Source: Pelargonium nanum (Eukaryota; Streptophyta; Magnoliopsida; Geraniales; Geraniaceae). Taken from it: 24,087 bases of DNA. Where the stretch lies: the NCBI GenBank assembly GCA_036897485.1, contig JAYMTF010001336.1, positions 1 through 24,087 on the forward strand, in the 5' to 3' direction. Under the pieces are notes generated by a model, which worked only from the letters and a program-made list of their open reading frames with translations, had not been told where the DNA came from and made no database searches. Below are positions 1-11,395 of this stretch, one piece after another. The position numbers were made by a program, and so were the translations under genes. Numbering within the stretch: the stretch's first letter is position 1; every line of letters starts with the position of its first letter.

Positions 1-3000
1 GCTCCGTTAAGTTTTCATCACCTACTTACCGACACTTACCGTGACTTACCGGAGGTGAAGTTGAGTTAACAAACAAGGCCTTAAAATGTATATTCAAGTT
101 GGAACATTTAAAATATACAACTCATGAGCTAAAAAAGAAAATCTACGAGTTATTGTAATTTTTTTCTAACAAGAATTTCCGAGTAGTGATACACGTCTCA
201 AATATAGTATTGTGTGTCAATAAATGAGACGTGACATGTCAATTATTTTATTGATAATTTTAGACGTATCACAATACGAAACGTATAAAATATGTATTAT
301 ACACACAGCACTTCAAATAAATCTTTAAAAAAATGTTAAAATTGTTGTATCATTATCATATATGTTGAGTTGTTATTTCTTAAAATTTAAACATGAAACT
401 TCACAAAATTTTTGTTTTACATTATCAAAATTTTACTGGCTGGAGATGAAACTAGCCCATGTTTGTGATAAGCTTGCTTGGAATGAGACAATAAAGTAAC
501 TATCACAAGTTGAAGCTCTACAATAAATGTGTGTACAAAAAATAAATATAAGAACCAAAAACCCAATAATAAGAACAATATTAGAAAATATATTGGATTT
601 TTTTCCTTATTAGTAGATCATGACAAAAGCCATAACCATTTTCTTGGTAACACCAAATTGAATAAAAATGACTGCATTTTCAGACCAACAAATGTACCCT
701 CCATCTCAAAATTATTAATGATCAAAATAGGTTTTATAATATATTTGATAACATAATTTAGAAAGATTTTTTTTGGTTTTGGACTAGGCAAGGCTTGTAC
801 AATTTGGTTTCTAAAAACACATAGTGATTCCTGAATTTTCACAATTATATGCATTTCAAATTGACCCACCAATCCCAAAGAGGAAACTAGAAAAGAACAG
901 AACTAGAATTTAATTAAAAATAAAAATGCAAATCTTGATATATGCTAATTATAGATCAAGATTCAGACCGTTTACCGGTTATGTGGGTCATTGCTAATTG
1001 GTGATAGATAGGATTTTAATTTTGGGACCACATTTGTAGCTTATATTATTCAATAATTTAATAATAATTCTAGTACCTACCTTCTTGAAATTCAATACTC
1101 TTCTTATTTATATTTTTTTTTTTTGTTCATTTATGAGCTCAAAATAAATGTGCTTCATAAATCTCTTGTAAAATATTGATATGTTTATTTATTTTCTTGG
1201 AAATATGCATTTGGATGATTCAAAATGGATGAAATTAGAGGCAGGGGAGGTAAATCTTACATGTTAAAATTGCTTTATTAAGTGAAAGAAAAAACAGATA
1301 GAGTAATTACAATCATTTTTAAAGCATACGACAACAAATTAATAGATATACAGTTAAAAATAAACAAAGTTCTGTAGATCATGCGAGTAATTACTATAAA
1401 AATAATCAAAGAGTTTATACTTAAATAAACGTCAATCTTCAGTCTAACTAATGCTTATATTTCTTACGTGTTCTTGTACTTTGAATTGTTTCTTCATTTT
1501 TGATCTTATTCTCTTCGCGACTCTTCTCAACATACCTTATGGTTGTGGCTTGAAGTCAAACTTAATTACAGACACAAGATTTATTTCTAACTCTTAATCA
1601 TATGGTTCATATTTGGAGGCCAACAATAAGAAAAAATTTACTCAGAGTGCATGGAAAAAGAAAAAAAAATTACGTAAATTTGAAGTGCAGAAATAAATGG
1701 GTGGTATGGAAACAATCATATGTTACTAGCTTGATTGTTTGAAAACATATATAAAAATTAAATATGTAATATTCACATAAATTTGAATTCTAGTTGTTTT
1801 CTTCTCTAAAATTTAGCTATAACCGACATAAACTGATTTGAATGACATTTTCGAGAGGTGACAATTGCTCATACTGATTACTGGATTTGGTTTGATTTCA
1901 AATTGAAATATGAGATTTGATCTAATAATATATTCGGATCGTGTTGGACAAAATTCATACTTTTAGTATAAAATAAGTGGATTTGTACGATATGATTCAA
2001 TCCAATACGATCCGGTCATTTTTTCAGAAAGAAAATTTCGATCCAAGCCAAAATTGATCGGATCAAATTTTCGTCATATAAAATTTTAAATACCCACAAA
2101 TTCATATCCAAATTGCAATTGCTATCATTTTCTTTGCCACAATAACTTTACATATCATTTTCCAGTTTAATATTTTGTATGCAGAAAGAGTACATGAGAG
2201 ATGATTTTTTGTACCACTTACAATATTGTGAGATATATACTCACTTCAGCTTTTATAGATTTTGGAATGATATTTCATAATTCAAAACAAGTTTAGCTCT
2301 ATAGTTTATTATGAGTCTCTTATTGCTACTTCATATATATTTATAAAATAAGAATAGCAATCAAATAGTTACGAGGTAAAACTCATTCAAGTAAATAAGA
2401 GATGACACATCGTGATTTAATCCTCATGTATTCATTTTTCACACACACATATATATAACTTTCTTCATGTTTTGATTCTTATATTTGTGAGGTACCGAAA
2501 TTTTAAGTTTGCATGCGTGTTTCTCATTCTTGAGTTAAATTTGTAGAACTGCCTTTTGCTTTACTATTTTATCTTATTGTTCGATTTTTTAAGCCAAAAA
2601 TGGTTTAATTGTTGGCTTGTAAAGACTCACCAATGAAATTAAAATGTCTCGTTAAAATGTTTGATTTCGAGACATTTTGTGTCTACAAATTCACTATGAA
2701 TAATTCATGTAAAGTTTATTAAATTATTATGTTTTGATCTGATTAATAAACCAAAAATATATTGCCTTTTTTTTATTTGGTCTTGATTATGATGTATCTG
2801 AAGCGGGTTCACGATCAATTTAATGCAATTGCATCTCTTAAAATGTGAACTTAAAATATTATATTTAGTTGAAAAAACTATTTACCATAATATAAACTTC
2901 ATTTTTTACTATCTCAAATATGAATTTAAAAACAAATCACGAATAACCTAGAAACAGTCATATGTTGACGTGAATGCAAAATCATGATGGCATCTATGAA

Positions 3001-3171
3001 TGATAGAAAAATTGGATGATGAATTGTATGAAATTTGAATAAGGTAAGGAATCTTTGCAGGCAATGAAAATTACTACATCAACTATTGATGGTCAAGGTC
3101 ATTTATGTCTTTTTATGAGTTACCATATTATCATTGTCATGACTAGTAGCAAAAAAAAAATCAAAATTATA
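1..3171. other. AT-rich intergenic region without a recognisable gene
   Basis: Only short open frames without protein-like composition occur here, and I recognise no RNA gene. At 25-52 the octamer ACTTACCG is repeated three times, bracketed by an imperfect inverted repeat (about 6-23 against 52-70), which may be the edge of a repeat element cut by the window. The stretch 1870-2090 is rich in GATCGG/CGGATC-type words and may be old element debris. Confidence 0.5.
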
Positions 3172-3665
3172 CTTCATCCGTTTTAAACTAAGTGTCTTAA
3201 TATTGTTAAAAAAATAAGGAACGACTTTTTTGAAAAGAAATTAGTTAGGTATGAATACCCTATTATATCTCTATAATAAGTTAATTAACATTTTTGAATT
3301 TGTTACAACATATGCACATGATAATACACTAGTTTGTGTATAATATTAACTAACACATTCTTAAGACATTTATTTGCGCCCAAGGGTAGTGGCGCAGTTG
3401 GCTACACATGTTGCGTGAGTGGGAAAAACGCTTGCGTTCGATCCCCGCTTAACACACCCCTAAGTAGAGGGATGAGTTTTAACTGTGACTTACCCTCGAA
3501 TGGGGATTAGTCTTAATGTGGTAAAACGGCTTAAATGTGTCAACTACGAGTTTGAGGACCCGCTCAGGAACCCAATGGCTTATACCGAAAAAATATAACA
3601 CTCGTTTTGAGACAACGTTTTTTTTACGGAAAAACAATACATTGATTTTAAAACGGATCGAGAGG
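3172..3665. mobile_element. Degraded Stowaway-like MITE carrying a nested SINE
   Basis: The left end follows a TA dinucleotide (3170-3171) and reads CTTCATCCGTTTTAAACTAA, close to the CTCCCTCCGT... terminus of Stowaway/Tc1-mariner MITEs. The right end (about 3636-3665) contains AAAACGGATCGAG, which inversely matches the left end. The internal segment 3238-3290 resembles 20358-20403, where another left end of the same type lies at 20291, so this is a repeated family in this genome. The right TA target duplication is not preserved. A tRNA-derived SINE occupies 3376-3593 between the two ends. Confidence 0.55.
3376..3593 (+). mobile_element. tRNA-derived SINE
   Basis: A tRNA-like head carries an internal RNA polymerase III promoter: the A box TGGCGCAGTTGG is at 3390-3401 and the B box GCGTTCGATCC at 3434-3444, about 32 bases apart. 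It is not a functional tRNA, because no cloverleaf closes around the boxes and about 150 unrelated bases follow. The element ends in a short A-rich tail (A6 at 3588-3593). This head, body and A-tail layout is that of a plant SINE. I could not assign a named family or find clean target-site duplications. Confidence 0.65.
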
Positions 3666-4441
3666 GAAACAATTTGAATTGCAACAGCTAATCATTTAGC
3701 TGTTAAAAGGAAAAATGTTCTTCATGTGTTCATCAAATAAGTAATGATTAGTCTGTTACACATAAAGATGTTATAGCACGTCATCAACGTTGTTACGAAT
3801 TGTCGTATTACTAATACCTGGTAAAAGTTGTGATATGTAAAATCTGACGGTTTCTTAACCACTTTATACAAAAACAAACAAAATAGAATCATAAAATACA
3901 CGTCAGCAAAGATAACATAAAACCGCGTCGGTGAAAGATTACCACCAAGACTAAAATCTAAACTTCTTACAATTAGGTTTAACATAATTAATTGTCATCT
4001 TTTACATGCAATGTGTCTTTTTTCACGAATTTCAATGTAAATGATTACATTTAAACTTACATAACCGTCTTGAATGAAGATAAAACCATAATTAGAACAT
4101 TGCCAACGAACAATCATTAGCATCTACTCACGAGTTTAACACTATCATATGATTGTACTTCACGACTTAAATATGACAATCATAGAAGTAATTAAAATAC
4201 AACGACTCTTATCTCCTTAAACAACAGTTACAGTCATTCAATGATTTAATATCATACCTTAAAAACCCAAAATGTTAATTTTACATGTGAATAATGAATA
4301 TCATTTTCTAAAATCTTATAACTGTTACCATGATCCATTGGTTCAATATTATTAGGTTTATATGGTATGTCAATGTTTAATTTTCAAAGGATATTTGAAG
4401 AAACAAATTATTTACTATAAGTGATTTTAATTAATTTGATG
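3666..4441. other. AT-rich intergenic sequence upstream of the bHLH gene
   Basis: I see no gene. An open frame on the minus strand (3722-3985) looks fortuitous: hydrophobic and low in complexity, with no family resemblance. The distal promoter of the downstream ICE1-type gene probably lies here. Confidence 0.4.
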
Positions 4442-4449
4442 CCACGTGG
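4442..4449. promoter_or_regulatory. Perfect palindromic G-box (CCACGTGG) upstream of ICE1
   Basis: CCACGTGG is a perfect G-box with an ACGT core, 340 bases before the start codon of the + strand bHLH gene. G-boxes are bound by bZIP factors (including ABRE-binding ABF types) and by bHLH factors such as PIF and MYC. Use in this promoter is inferred from position only. A TATA-like string (ATTATATATGGG, about 4496-4507) lies 50 bases downstream and could set transcription start near 4535. Confidence 0.5.
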
Positions 4450-4566
4450 ACCAATGAAAATCCAGTGGCACCAAAAACAGGTTTTACCAGAGGTGTGATT
4501 ATATATGGGTATCAAGAAAATCAAATAGATACAAAAAAAAAGCTGTGCTGTGTGACAGTGATAGTG

Positions 4567-4590
4567 ATGAGCGTAACGTTCGAAGGCTAA
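4567..4590 (+). promoter_or_regulatory. Short upstream ORF (7 codons) in the probable ICE1 leader
   Basis: An ATG at 4567 opens a 7-codon frame (M-S-V-T-F-E-G) stopping with TAA at 4588-4590. It is the only ATG between here and the main start at 4790. It lies in the transcript only if transcription starts upstream, for example from the TATA-like string near 4500. Any effect on translation is conjecture. Confidence 0.3.
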
Positions 4591-4698
4591 GCTAAGCTAG
4601 CGTGTCCAAATCGTCGTTTTTGCTTTCTGATTAGCATAAAAACCCAATACCCTTTTGCTTCTGCAATCCATTTCTCTCACTCTAGCTTTCTTTGATCC

Positions 4699-4738
4699 TA
4701 AAATTTCCCAAAATTTCCCTCATTTTCCCTCATTTTCC
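4699..4738 (+). repeat. Short tandem repeats in the ICE1 leader
   Basis: Two copies of AAAATTTCCC are followed by two near-copies of TCATTTTCCC, in a pyrimidine-rich stretch (about 4665-4750) directly before the coding region. Pyrimidine-rich leaders are common in plant genes. This one probably reflects slippage. Confidence 0.6.
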
Positions 4739-4789
4739 TTCACTTTCTCGAGAAAAAACCAGAGGGAAATTTTACACAACAGCAAAGAA

Positions 4790-7700
4790 ATGCTGTCCAG
4801 GCTGAACGGGGTTGTCTGGATGGACGAGAGAGAGGAAAGAGACGCAGCTTCGTGGGCTCGAGGCCACGAGAACAACAATGGTGTGGTGGAGCACAAGGAC
4901 GAGTTGGGTTCCATGACCAACTTCAAGTCCATGCTCGAGGTTGAAGACGACTGGTTCGTGGCCAGTAATGGAATCCAGAGCCACCCAGAGATGAGGGAGG
5001 TCAGTTTCTCTCCGAATCTCCCCGACCCAGAAAGTCTATTGCTGCACCATGTGGACTCTTCTTCGTCCTGCTCGCCGTCGTCCTCTGTTTTCAACAACAT
5101 CGACCCGTCTCAGGTACAGTACCTTTTGCCTTCAAAACCTTCCTTGTCTTCGCTCCTGAGCTCCGTCTCCGGCAACCCATTAGAGCACGGCTTCGATTTG
5201 GGCTGCGAGGTTGGGTTCCTTGATGCCCAAGCTTCGACTGGTCCAACAATGGCGAACAGGGGAGGTGGGGTCTTGACGAGCTTCGCAGATTTAAGCTCTC
5301 ACAACCAGCTAAACCCTAGCACCTTCTGTTCCGATCCACAATTCTCAACGACCCATTTGCCCCAATTACCCGATAGCAACAACAATTCTGGTTTTGCTGG
5401 GTTTCGAGGGTTTGATGAAAATCCTGGAAATACTCTGTTTCTGAACAGGTCCAAGGTTCTGAGACCTCTTGAGACCTTCCCTCCAATGGGTGCCCAGCCC
5501 ACTCTCTTCCAAAAAAGAGCTGCTCTTAGGAAGAATTTGGTTGACAATGGTGTCAATTCTGGGGTTTTGGGTGGTTCCGGCGGCGGAGGTCCGGTTTCGG
5601 GTAGTGATGGAGGGAAGGGGAAGAGGGAGATGGGTGAGGAGGGTGAGAGGAAGAATTTGAAGAGGAAGGTGAGTGGAAATTGGGATGATTTGGAAGATGG
5701 AAGCTTGGATGGGTCTGGTATGAACTATGATTCTGATGAGTTCACTGAGAACAACAAGGTGGAGGAGAATGGTAAGAATGGTGGGAACAGCTCCAATGCT
5801 AATAGCACAGTCACAGGTGGTGGAGACCAGAAGGGGAAGAAGAAGGGCCTTCCTGCTAAGAACTTGATGGCCGAGAGGCGGCGGCGCAAGAAGCTCAATG
5901 ATAGGCTCTACATGCTGAGGTCCGTCGTCCCGAAGATTAGCAAGGTGAGAATCTCTTTTACACCGTCTTCTCGTGAATTTGAGTAATGGTTTAGTGTCAT
6001 TCTATCGATAAAACAATTGAATGCTATTGTAATTTTATGATCATTGTTTGTTATGTTGTCAAGTTTATTCTTTTGCAATTGTGACACAACGTTCTAATTT
6101 GTTCTAGGAATCATGTAGTGTTGCATTTATTTCCTTCACATGGACTCTGTTATAGGTTATGTGTCTCAACTTTTTGGACCACCAGCTGGGAAATAAAATA
6201 AGGCATGTTAGTGATGACACTTCTGTTTATATCTCTATGTTCTTCAACATTGAAGTGCCAAAATATGTTCTTTCTCGTTTAAATGTTCATTTTCTCTGCG
6301 ACCATGCCGGGTTTCTTTTCCTTATCAATTCTCACTTGCTTTTGTTGATTTACCCCATCCTAGTTTCTTGTGCTTTATCAGTTCTTGATTTCTAAGTATC
6401 CTTTCGATGAGTTTGCAATATGCAATGTGATTTGAGGATGTTTTATGATGAAATTTTGAACTCTCGAGAAATGGGGTTAGAGAATTAAAACCAGATGAGA
6501 AGATAATAAATTGATTTTTTATTGCATGACAATGGGAGTTATGTAAAAGATGCTTTTTGAAGGTTTTATTTTGAAAAGTTCAAAGAGGAATCAAATTTAA
6601 AGCACATATAAACAAAATCATTTATTTGTTTTGATGGGCATTTTTTAAATGACATAATGCATTACTTATTGTTTTTGTCTTGATTACTTGATAGATGGAT
6701 AGGGCTTCAATCCTTGGAGATGCAATTGAGTACTTGAAGGAACTTCTGCAAAGAATTAATGACCTCCATAATGAATTGGAGTCAACACCTCCTGGCTCTT
6801 CATTGGCACCAAGTGCAAGCTTCCACCCATTGACACCCACTCCAGCTTCCTTGCCCAGCCGCATTAAGGAAGAACTCTGTCCCAGCTCATTGCCGAGCCC
6901 AAATGGCCAACCTGCAAGGGTAAGATCCCCGTTTCATTATTGTTACTTCATTTTCTAGTGGTCTGATTATTTAAATAGGTCATTGAACTGTTGCAAATAT
7001 CACCGTTTTGCACTTGCCTAATGTGCAAAGTATCCTGAATAAAAGTGTTATTTTTTTTTCCTCTTCTTCGTTCATTTTCCTGCAAACTTGTTCATGTAAC
7101 GGTAGGGAACATAACATATGATTCATGCTTTGTTTTTTCTTGGCCTTCATATCTGATTTCACTTTTCCGATAGTACTGCAGATATGAATGGTTCTTTTCA
7201 AGTCCTTAATTATCAAAGTGGTCCTTGCCTCTAGTGGGGCTGAAGACTATAACTTCTAAATAACACAATTTCCTTTTCTGTTTATGTAGGTTGAAGTTAG
7301 GGCAAGAGAAGGACGGGCTGTGAACATCCACATGTTTTCTGCTCGCAGACCAGGCCTCTTGCTATCCACCATGAGAGCTTTGGACAATCTTGGCCTTGAT
7401 GTTCAGCAAGCTGTCATAAGCTGTTTCAACGGTTTTGCCATGGATATCTTCCGCGCTGAGGTAATTTGCTCTCCCTCACTGATTCTATATTTCACAAGAT
7501 CGAATGTTTTGAAAAGGCACGATCGACAAGTTTCTATTAGGCTCTCCACTCTCTATCTGTGTGTTGATTGTTGAACTATTTAACTACTACAAGTTTTGAA
7601 CTAAGAAGATTTAGGCACTCTATACTTTCATATGCGAGAAACAATATTTTCGAAATCCCATAATTTTTGCCACCGTTACGAATTTACTAAAGATGATCAA

Positions 7701-7801
7701 TGTCTCTTTGTTCTCAGCAATGCAAGGAAGGTCAGGACCTCCACCCAGATCAAATCAAATCAGTGCTCTTGGAGTCAGCTGGGTTCCAAAGTATGATGTA
7801 G
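4790..7801 (+). CDS. ICE1: ICE1/SCREAM-type bHLH transcription factor
   Basis: This nuclear bHLH regulator belongs to the family that activates CBF/DREB1 cold-response genes and pairs with SPCH, MUTE and FAMA in stomatal development. Exons are 4790-5944, 6695-6919, 7290-7460 and 7718-7801. All introns are GT-AG and all junctions are phase 0, giving 544 aa; Arabidopsis ICE1 is slightly shorter (494 aa) and also has four exons. A Ser-rich N-terminal region leads to KRAAL (242-246), the motif altered in the Arabidopsis ice1-1/scrm-D allele as I recall. The basic region [12 protein letters not shown] is at 361-372, and helix 1, loop and helix 2 run to about 410 across intron 1 ([13 protein letters not shown]). 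A SUMO-type site, IKEE, has its lysine at 443, and a C-terminal ACT-like domain spans about 461-544. The ATG at 4790 is the first in frame and gives the family-typical N-terminus. ICE1 versus its close paralogue SCRM2 is decided mainly by length and overall resemblance. Confidence 0.93.
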
Positions 7802-8201
7802 GTTTCATTATAGTCATACACAGGACATGAAGCAGAATTGCAAGCTGCATTTGTTTCTGCATGAAGTGAAGGATAAGGGGCAATTCAGGAAATGAAGAAA
7901 AGTGGGATTCTAATTTTTTTCCCTTTAGTTTTGGTTTGCAAAGGTCAATTGTGAGAACAAACACAGCTTTAGGAAGTTTTAAGTTTCTGTAGTTTGGTTT
8001 GTATTGCTGGATTTCACCATTGAGTAAGGTTTGAGAGAAGTTTGTAATTGTCAACTTTGTCATGTTTTTATTTTAATGCAAAATTTTCTTCTTTTTTTTC
8101 ATATAATTTTCCCAGTTATGTAGTTTTCATTTCCTTTTTATTTTGCAATGTTCTTGTTATGTATTATTGTATCATGTTATATTTTGATAGGGTCTCTAAC
8201 A

Positions 8202-8380
8202 AACACTCCAATCAAGTTTTAGAAACTTGTTGCGAAACAGCAAATAAAACTTGAATTTTGCAAGTTCTTTGGGTTAAACACTCCAATCAAGTTGTAGAAA
8301 TTCCCTTTCAAATAAAAAAAAAAAAAAAAAAAAAGTTGTACAAACAGCAAATAAAACTTGAATTTTGCAAATCCTTTGGG
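8202..8380. repeat. Imperfect direct duplication with an A21 insertion, downstream of ICE1
   Basis: Unit 1 (8202-8273) and unit 2 (8277-8380) share AACACTCCAATCAAGTT at their starts and the block CAAATAAAACTTGAATTTTG plus CTTTGGG at their ends. Unit 2 has an extra internal segment of roughly 30 bases ending in 21 A residues (8314-8334). Each unit carries an AATAAA hexamer, so both might serve as alternative poly(A) signals for the ICE1 transcript. The following 8385-8490 holds shorter repeated words (CTATGGACC, TGGGCC, TTGAAAG). Confidence 0.8.
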
Positions 8381-8532
8381 CTTTTGAAATTTGCAAGTTA
8401 GCCTATGGACCACAAGAATTGATGGGCCATTGAAAGCCTATGGACCTCAATATCAACAAGACAACTCAGTTTATGGGCCTTTGAAAGGTTTTCAAAATAA
8501 TTGAAACTAAAATAAATAAAATTTAAACTATT

Positions 8533-8606
8533 TGCTCTCGTTGAGAGTCGAACTCAAGACCTCCCGCTTACTAAACGGGTGCTCTAACCAACTGAGCTAC
8601 GAGAGC
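8533..8606 (-). tRNA. tRNA-Thr (anticodon AGU)
   Basis: The minus strand folds as a complete cloverleaf. It has a perfect 7-bp acceptor stem (GCTCTCG with CGAGAGC), a D arm with AGTTGGTTA in the loop, an anticodon stem CCCGT/GCGGG with loop TTAGTAA placing AGT at 34-36, a 5-base variable loop, a T arm TTGAG/CTCAA with loop TTCGACT, and A as discriminator. There is no intron and CCA is not encoded, as expected for a eukaryotic nuclear gene. AGU is read after A34-to-inosine editing and decodes ACU, ACC and ACA. T-rich sequence follows on the minus strand, suitable for Pol III termination. It looks functional. Confidence 0.95.
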
Positions 8607-8999
8607 AACTTATTTTATCAAATGACAAGTATCTTTATATTCGTTTGTATGACTTCTTGCTTGTATATTATTGAATGACTTCTCTCACTCTTGAGAGAAA
8701 TGATTGAATCTCATTCAAGTATTGCATATGTATTGATTATCTCTCTACTTCGAGAACTTCTATTTTTGAGGGCACATATTTTTAGAAGTTATTTTACATC
8801 TTACGTAACGATATTTTTCTGACAATTCATTTATTGTCTCAATACAATGAGGACTTTTAATATGAATAGTCTAAGAGCTTTCTTTTTGACATTTCCATCA
8901 TTACCGTCTCCGGTCATCATTATCTAATCCTTTTCTTACCAACGTTTCATTTCCCAACAATATATATTTGATATTCCTCATGATCATTTCGTTAAACTT

Positions 9000-9640
9000 T
9001 CTTTTCCAACCTACGATTTTTGTCGAGTCTTTAAGAATGAACTTGCATTCCAGAGATTTTAAGGTCTATTGGCCTCCAGTGATTTCAAGGTTCTCTTAGA
9101 CTCCAATGATCTCAAGGTCCTCTTGGTCCCTAAGGCTTCTCACCTCGTGGGGCATCCAAGCTCTTTGCCTCACCGCAACACATTTAGGACTCCCCGACTC
9201 GTCAGGACACTAAGACATTACCCAAAGCGGTAGGTGATCGTAGGAGTTCATATCCTCCCTGCGGTGCTTAATGGGCATGCAGAGATCTCAACCCTCACTC
9301 GGCGATCACGGACGGCGCGTCCGAGTGTTTAGGGTCTAAGCTTACTATGGTCCTCATGGTAGATCTCACATCATCACCCACCAACCACGCTCTATCACCT
9401 CACCGATTTGGTTTGTGAGTATAAATACTTCCTCTTTAAATGAAGAAATGGTTAGATTTTTCTACTATCATTCTCTACATTATATTTGTTGTGACCCGAA
9501 TTTCTGGGAGGATTCTCACTCCGAGGTGGATTCCAGTGCACCAACACTGATTTTCACATAACACTTGTGTTTTCCTTCTCAAGCTCTAGGTGGAGAGAAT
9601 TGAAGTTTTAGATCATCAAGAGTGAACAATTCATCAACAT
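9000..9640 (+). mobile_element. Possible LTR (Gypsy-like) retrotransposon relic
   Basis: The segment is much more GC-rich than its surroundings and is built like a plant LTR. It has a tandemly repeated U3-like stretch (9052-9131) and a GC-rich block with nested palindromes (9296-9327). A TATA box (GTATAAATAC, 9419-9428) is followed by an R/U5-like sequence with a GACCCGAATTTCTGGGAGGA type string near 9492. TTGGCG near 9713 may be a degraded primer-binding region. No gag or pol reading frame follows, and I could not fix TG...CA ends or target duplications, so this is a fragment or solo LTR at best. Confidence 0.4.
9052..9131 (+). repeat. Three tandem copies of a 26-27 bp unit
   Basis: Units at 9052-9077, 9078-9104 and 9105-9131 share the pattern A-(G/A)-(A/T)-GAT-(T/C)-T-(T/C)-AAGGT-(T/C)-(C/T). 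They diverge from one another but keep the period. They lie in the U3-like part of the possible LTR relic. Confidence 0.7.
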
Positions 9641-11395
9641 AAACAATTTGTGGAATTGACTTAGTTCGCTCAAGCGAATCAAATTGGTTTTAAATGGTAC
9701 TTCAAAAACTAGTTGGCGTTCATTGTTCGTTTTTCAAGATGATCATCATTTTTTTGAAGATTTTCATCAAGTGTTGACAACTTCACATCATCCAAGTTAT
9801 CCTTACACGTAGACAAGAAGATTAAAAACATCCATCAATTACCTCTAATATATGAATGACTATGTTTTATAAAGTTGTTTTAGTTCGTAAGTGGTGTATA
9901 ATATCTTACCATTCCGTGGATGAAGATGTCAAACATCCTAGCTTTCATATCACAATCCTTATCGTTGTAGTGCTTATTACTGCTAGTGAGCACATCAATC
10001 TTATTATTTTCAAATAGGAACAAAAAGCAAACCAATAGCCAAAGAGCAAAATTGGCACAAAAACCTGAAAAAATTGTTATCATGTTTCGTTCAAGATGCG
10101 TAGAATAAAATATACTGCAAGTATAGAGTGAAAACATTTGACAATCACAAATTTTGAATCCAATATGTCACTCCTTGTACATTGCATCATGAACAAAAGT
10201 AAAGTCCATTAACATATTTTGAATCACAAAAAATATGTTCATTATTAGCATTCTGAATGGAATAAATGCGGTAGAAGATTGTAATACATACTCGTCAAGT
10301 GATTTGATCAATTTCTAAAAATAATATTGTTTTAATTCTTATTGGTGGAAAAAATATAGATTATATACGTTGAATCTAGACATGTGTGATTCAGATGAGT
10401 TCTGAACTAAGTCGTCTGGTGGACCACGGATCTGTAATTTGGCTGATAGATTGGACTTTCATTGACCTAATTATATGTAGAATTGGGGTACCAAAAATAG
10501 ACCCAATCATATATGTATGATGAGGAAGCCAATTTGGACAATGAAGATGAAAAGATGTAGATGACAACTAGTTAATAGAAATGATGAAGATGGTAAGAGT
10601 GGTGGGTGGGCAAGGCAAGAGCATCCATGAAAATAGAATTATAGCATTGATGATAACTAGTATAATGTAGGTGATACATACCTACAAATATACACATCAT
10701 AAATGCCAAACTTATCACCTACCCCACACTGATTAGGAAAACAACAACTACCACTACCACTCACTTATGTTCACTCATCCATCTATCACACACCAACACA
10801 TTCAATTCATTCATTTGCAAATTGCAACTCATGATAGATACATTGAGAGAGAGAGAGAGAGAAGCATTCACAATACCTTATAAATGAAAACATTAGCCAT
10901 AAGAGAATCAGATACAATAATCTTACTTACATTGGGAGGGAGACTACCAAAATAGGAGCAAAACAACTCTGTACAATGGATGGATTGAAAATGCAAGACT
11001 TGGGCTGCAGCCACACGCCTCGTGGAGTATACATATTTTACGTACGTACTTACGTATATGACAACTACTACTATTACTACTACTAGACACCTTATAATCA
11101 TACCTACTACGCATGTCCAAAATTGAATATAACATTCACTGACACCCTATTTTCGCCACATACTAAAACTTGTAATCCCACTCACAACATCCATTTCACT
11201 TCTAATTAGTTCAAAGCTTCCAACTCTTAGATGCCTGTCTGCACCAACTTCCTGACAAAGGACCACACAGATAGAGATTTAATTAAACAATAAAACTTCC
11301 TAAAGAACTTACTATTTGACTATGTCCACTATAGCACTATACCAACTTGTGAATGTGCACTGGAAACTTACCTAAAACCAATAGAAACATCTAGC
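9641..11395. other. Intergenic region between the LTR relic and the ARF2 3' end
   Basis: I recognise no gene. A minus-strand open frame at 9880-10137 lacks family resemblance. A (GA)9 microsatellite lies at 10845-10862 and an ACT/ATT trinucleotide run at about 11063-11085. The part next to 11395 should include the ARF2 3' untranslated region, since that gene ends here on the minus strand. Confidence 0.45.
10845..10862. repeat. (GA)9 microsatellite
   Basis: Nine uninterrupted GA dinucleotides. Length is likely polymorphic. No function is implied. Confidence 0.9.

Noticed and set aside
3376-3450. tRNA gene suggested by A and B boxes
   Set aside because: No acceptor or anticodon stem closes around the boxes; the sequence fits a tRNA-derived SINE.
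3722-3985. 87-codon minus-strand frame as a membrane protein gene
   Set aside because: Composition follows AT-rich DNA; no motif, splice context or promoter supports it.
4655-4789. Longer ICE1 N-terminus from an upstream non-ATG codon
   Set aside because: No in-frame ATG exists there and the sequence is a pyrimidine-rich leader; ATG 4790 gives the family-typical start.
9880-10137. 85-codon minus-strand frame
   Set aside because: No family resemblance, and no promoter or splice context around it.
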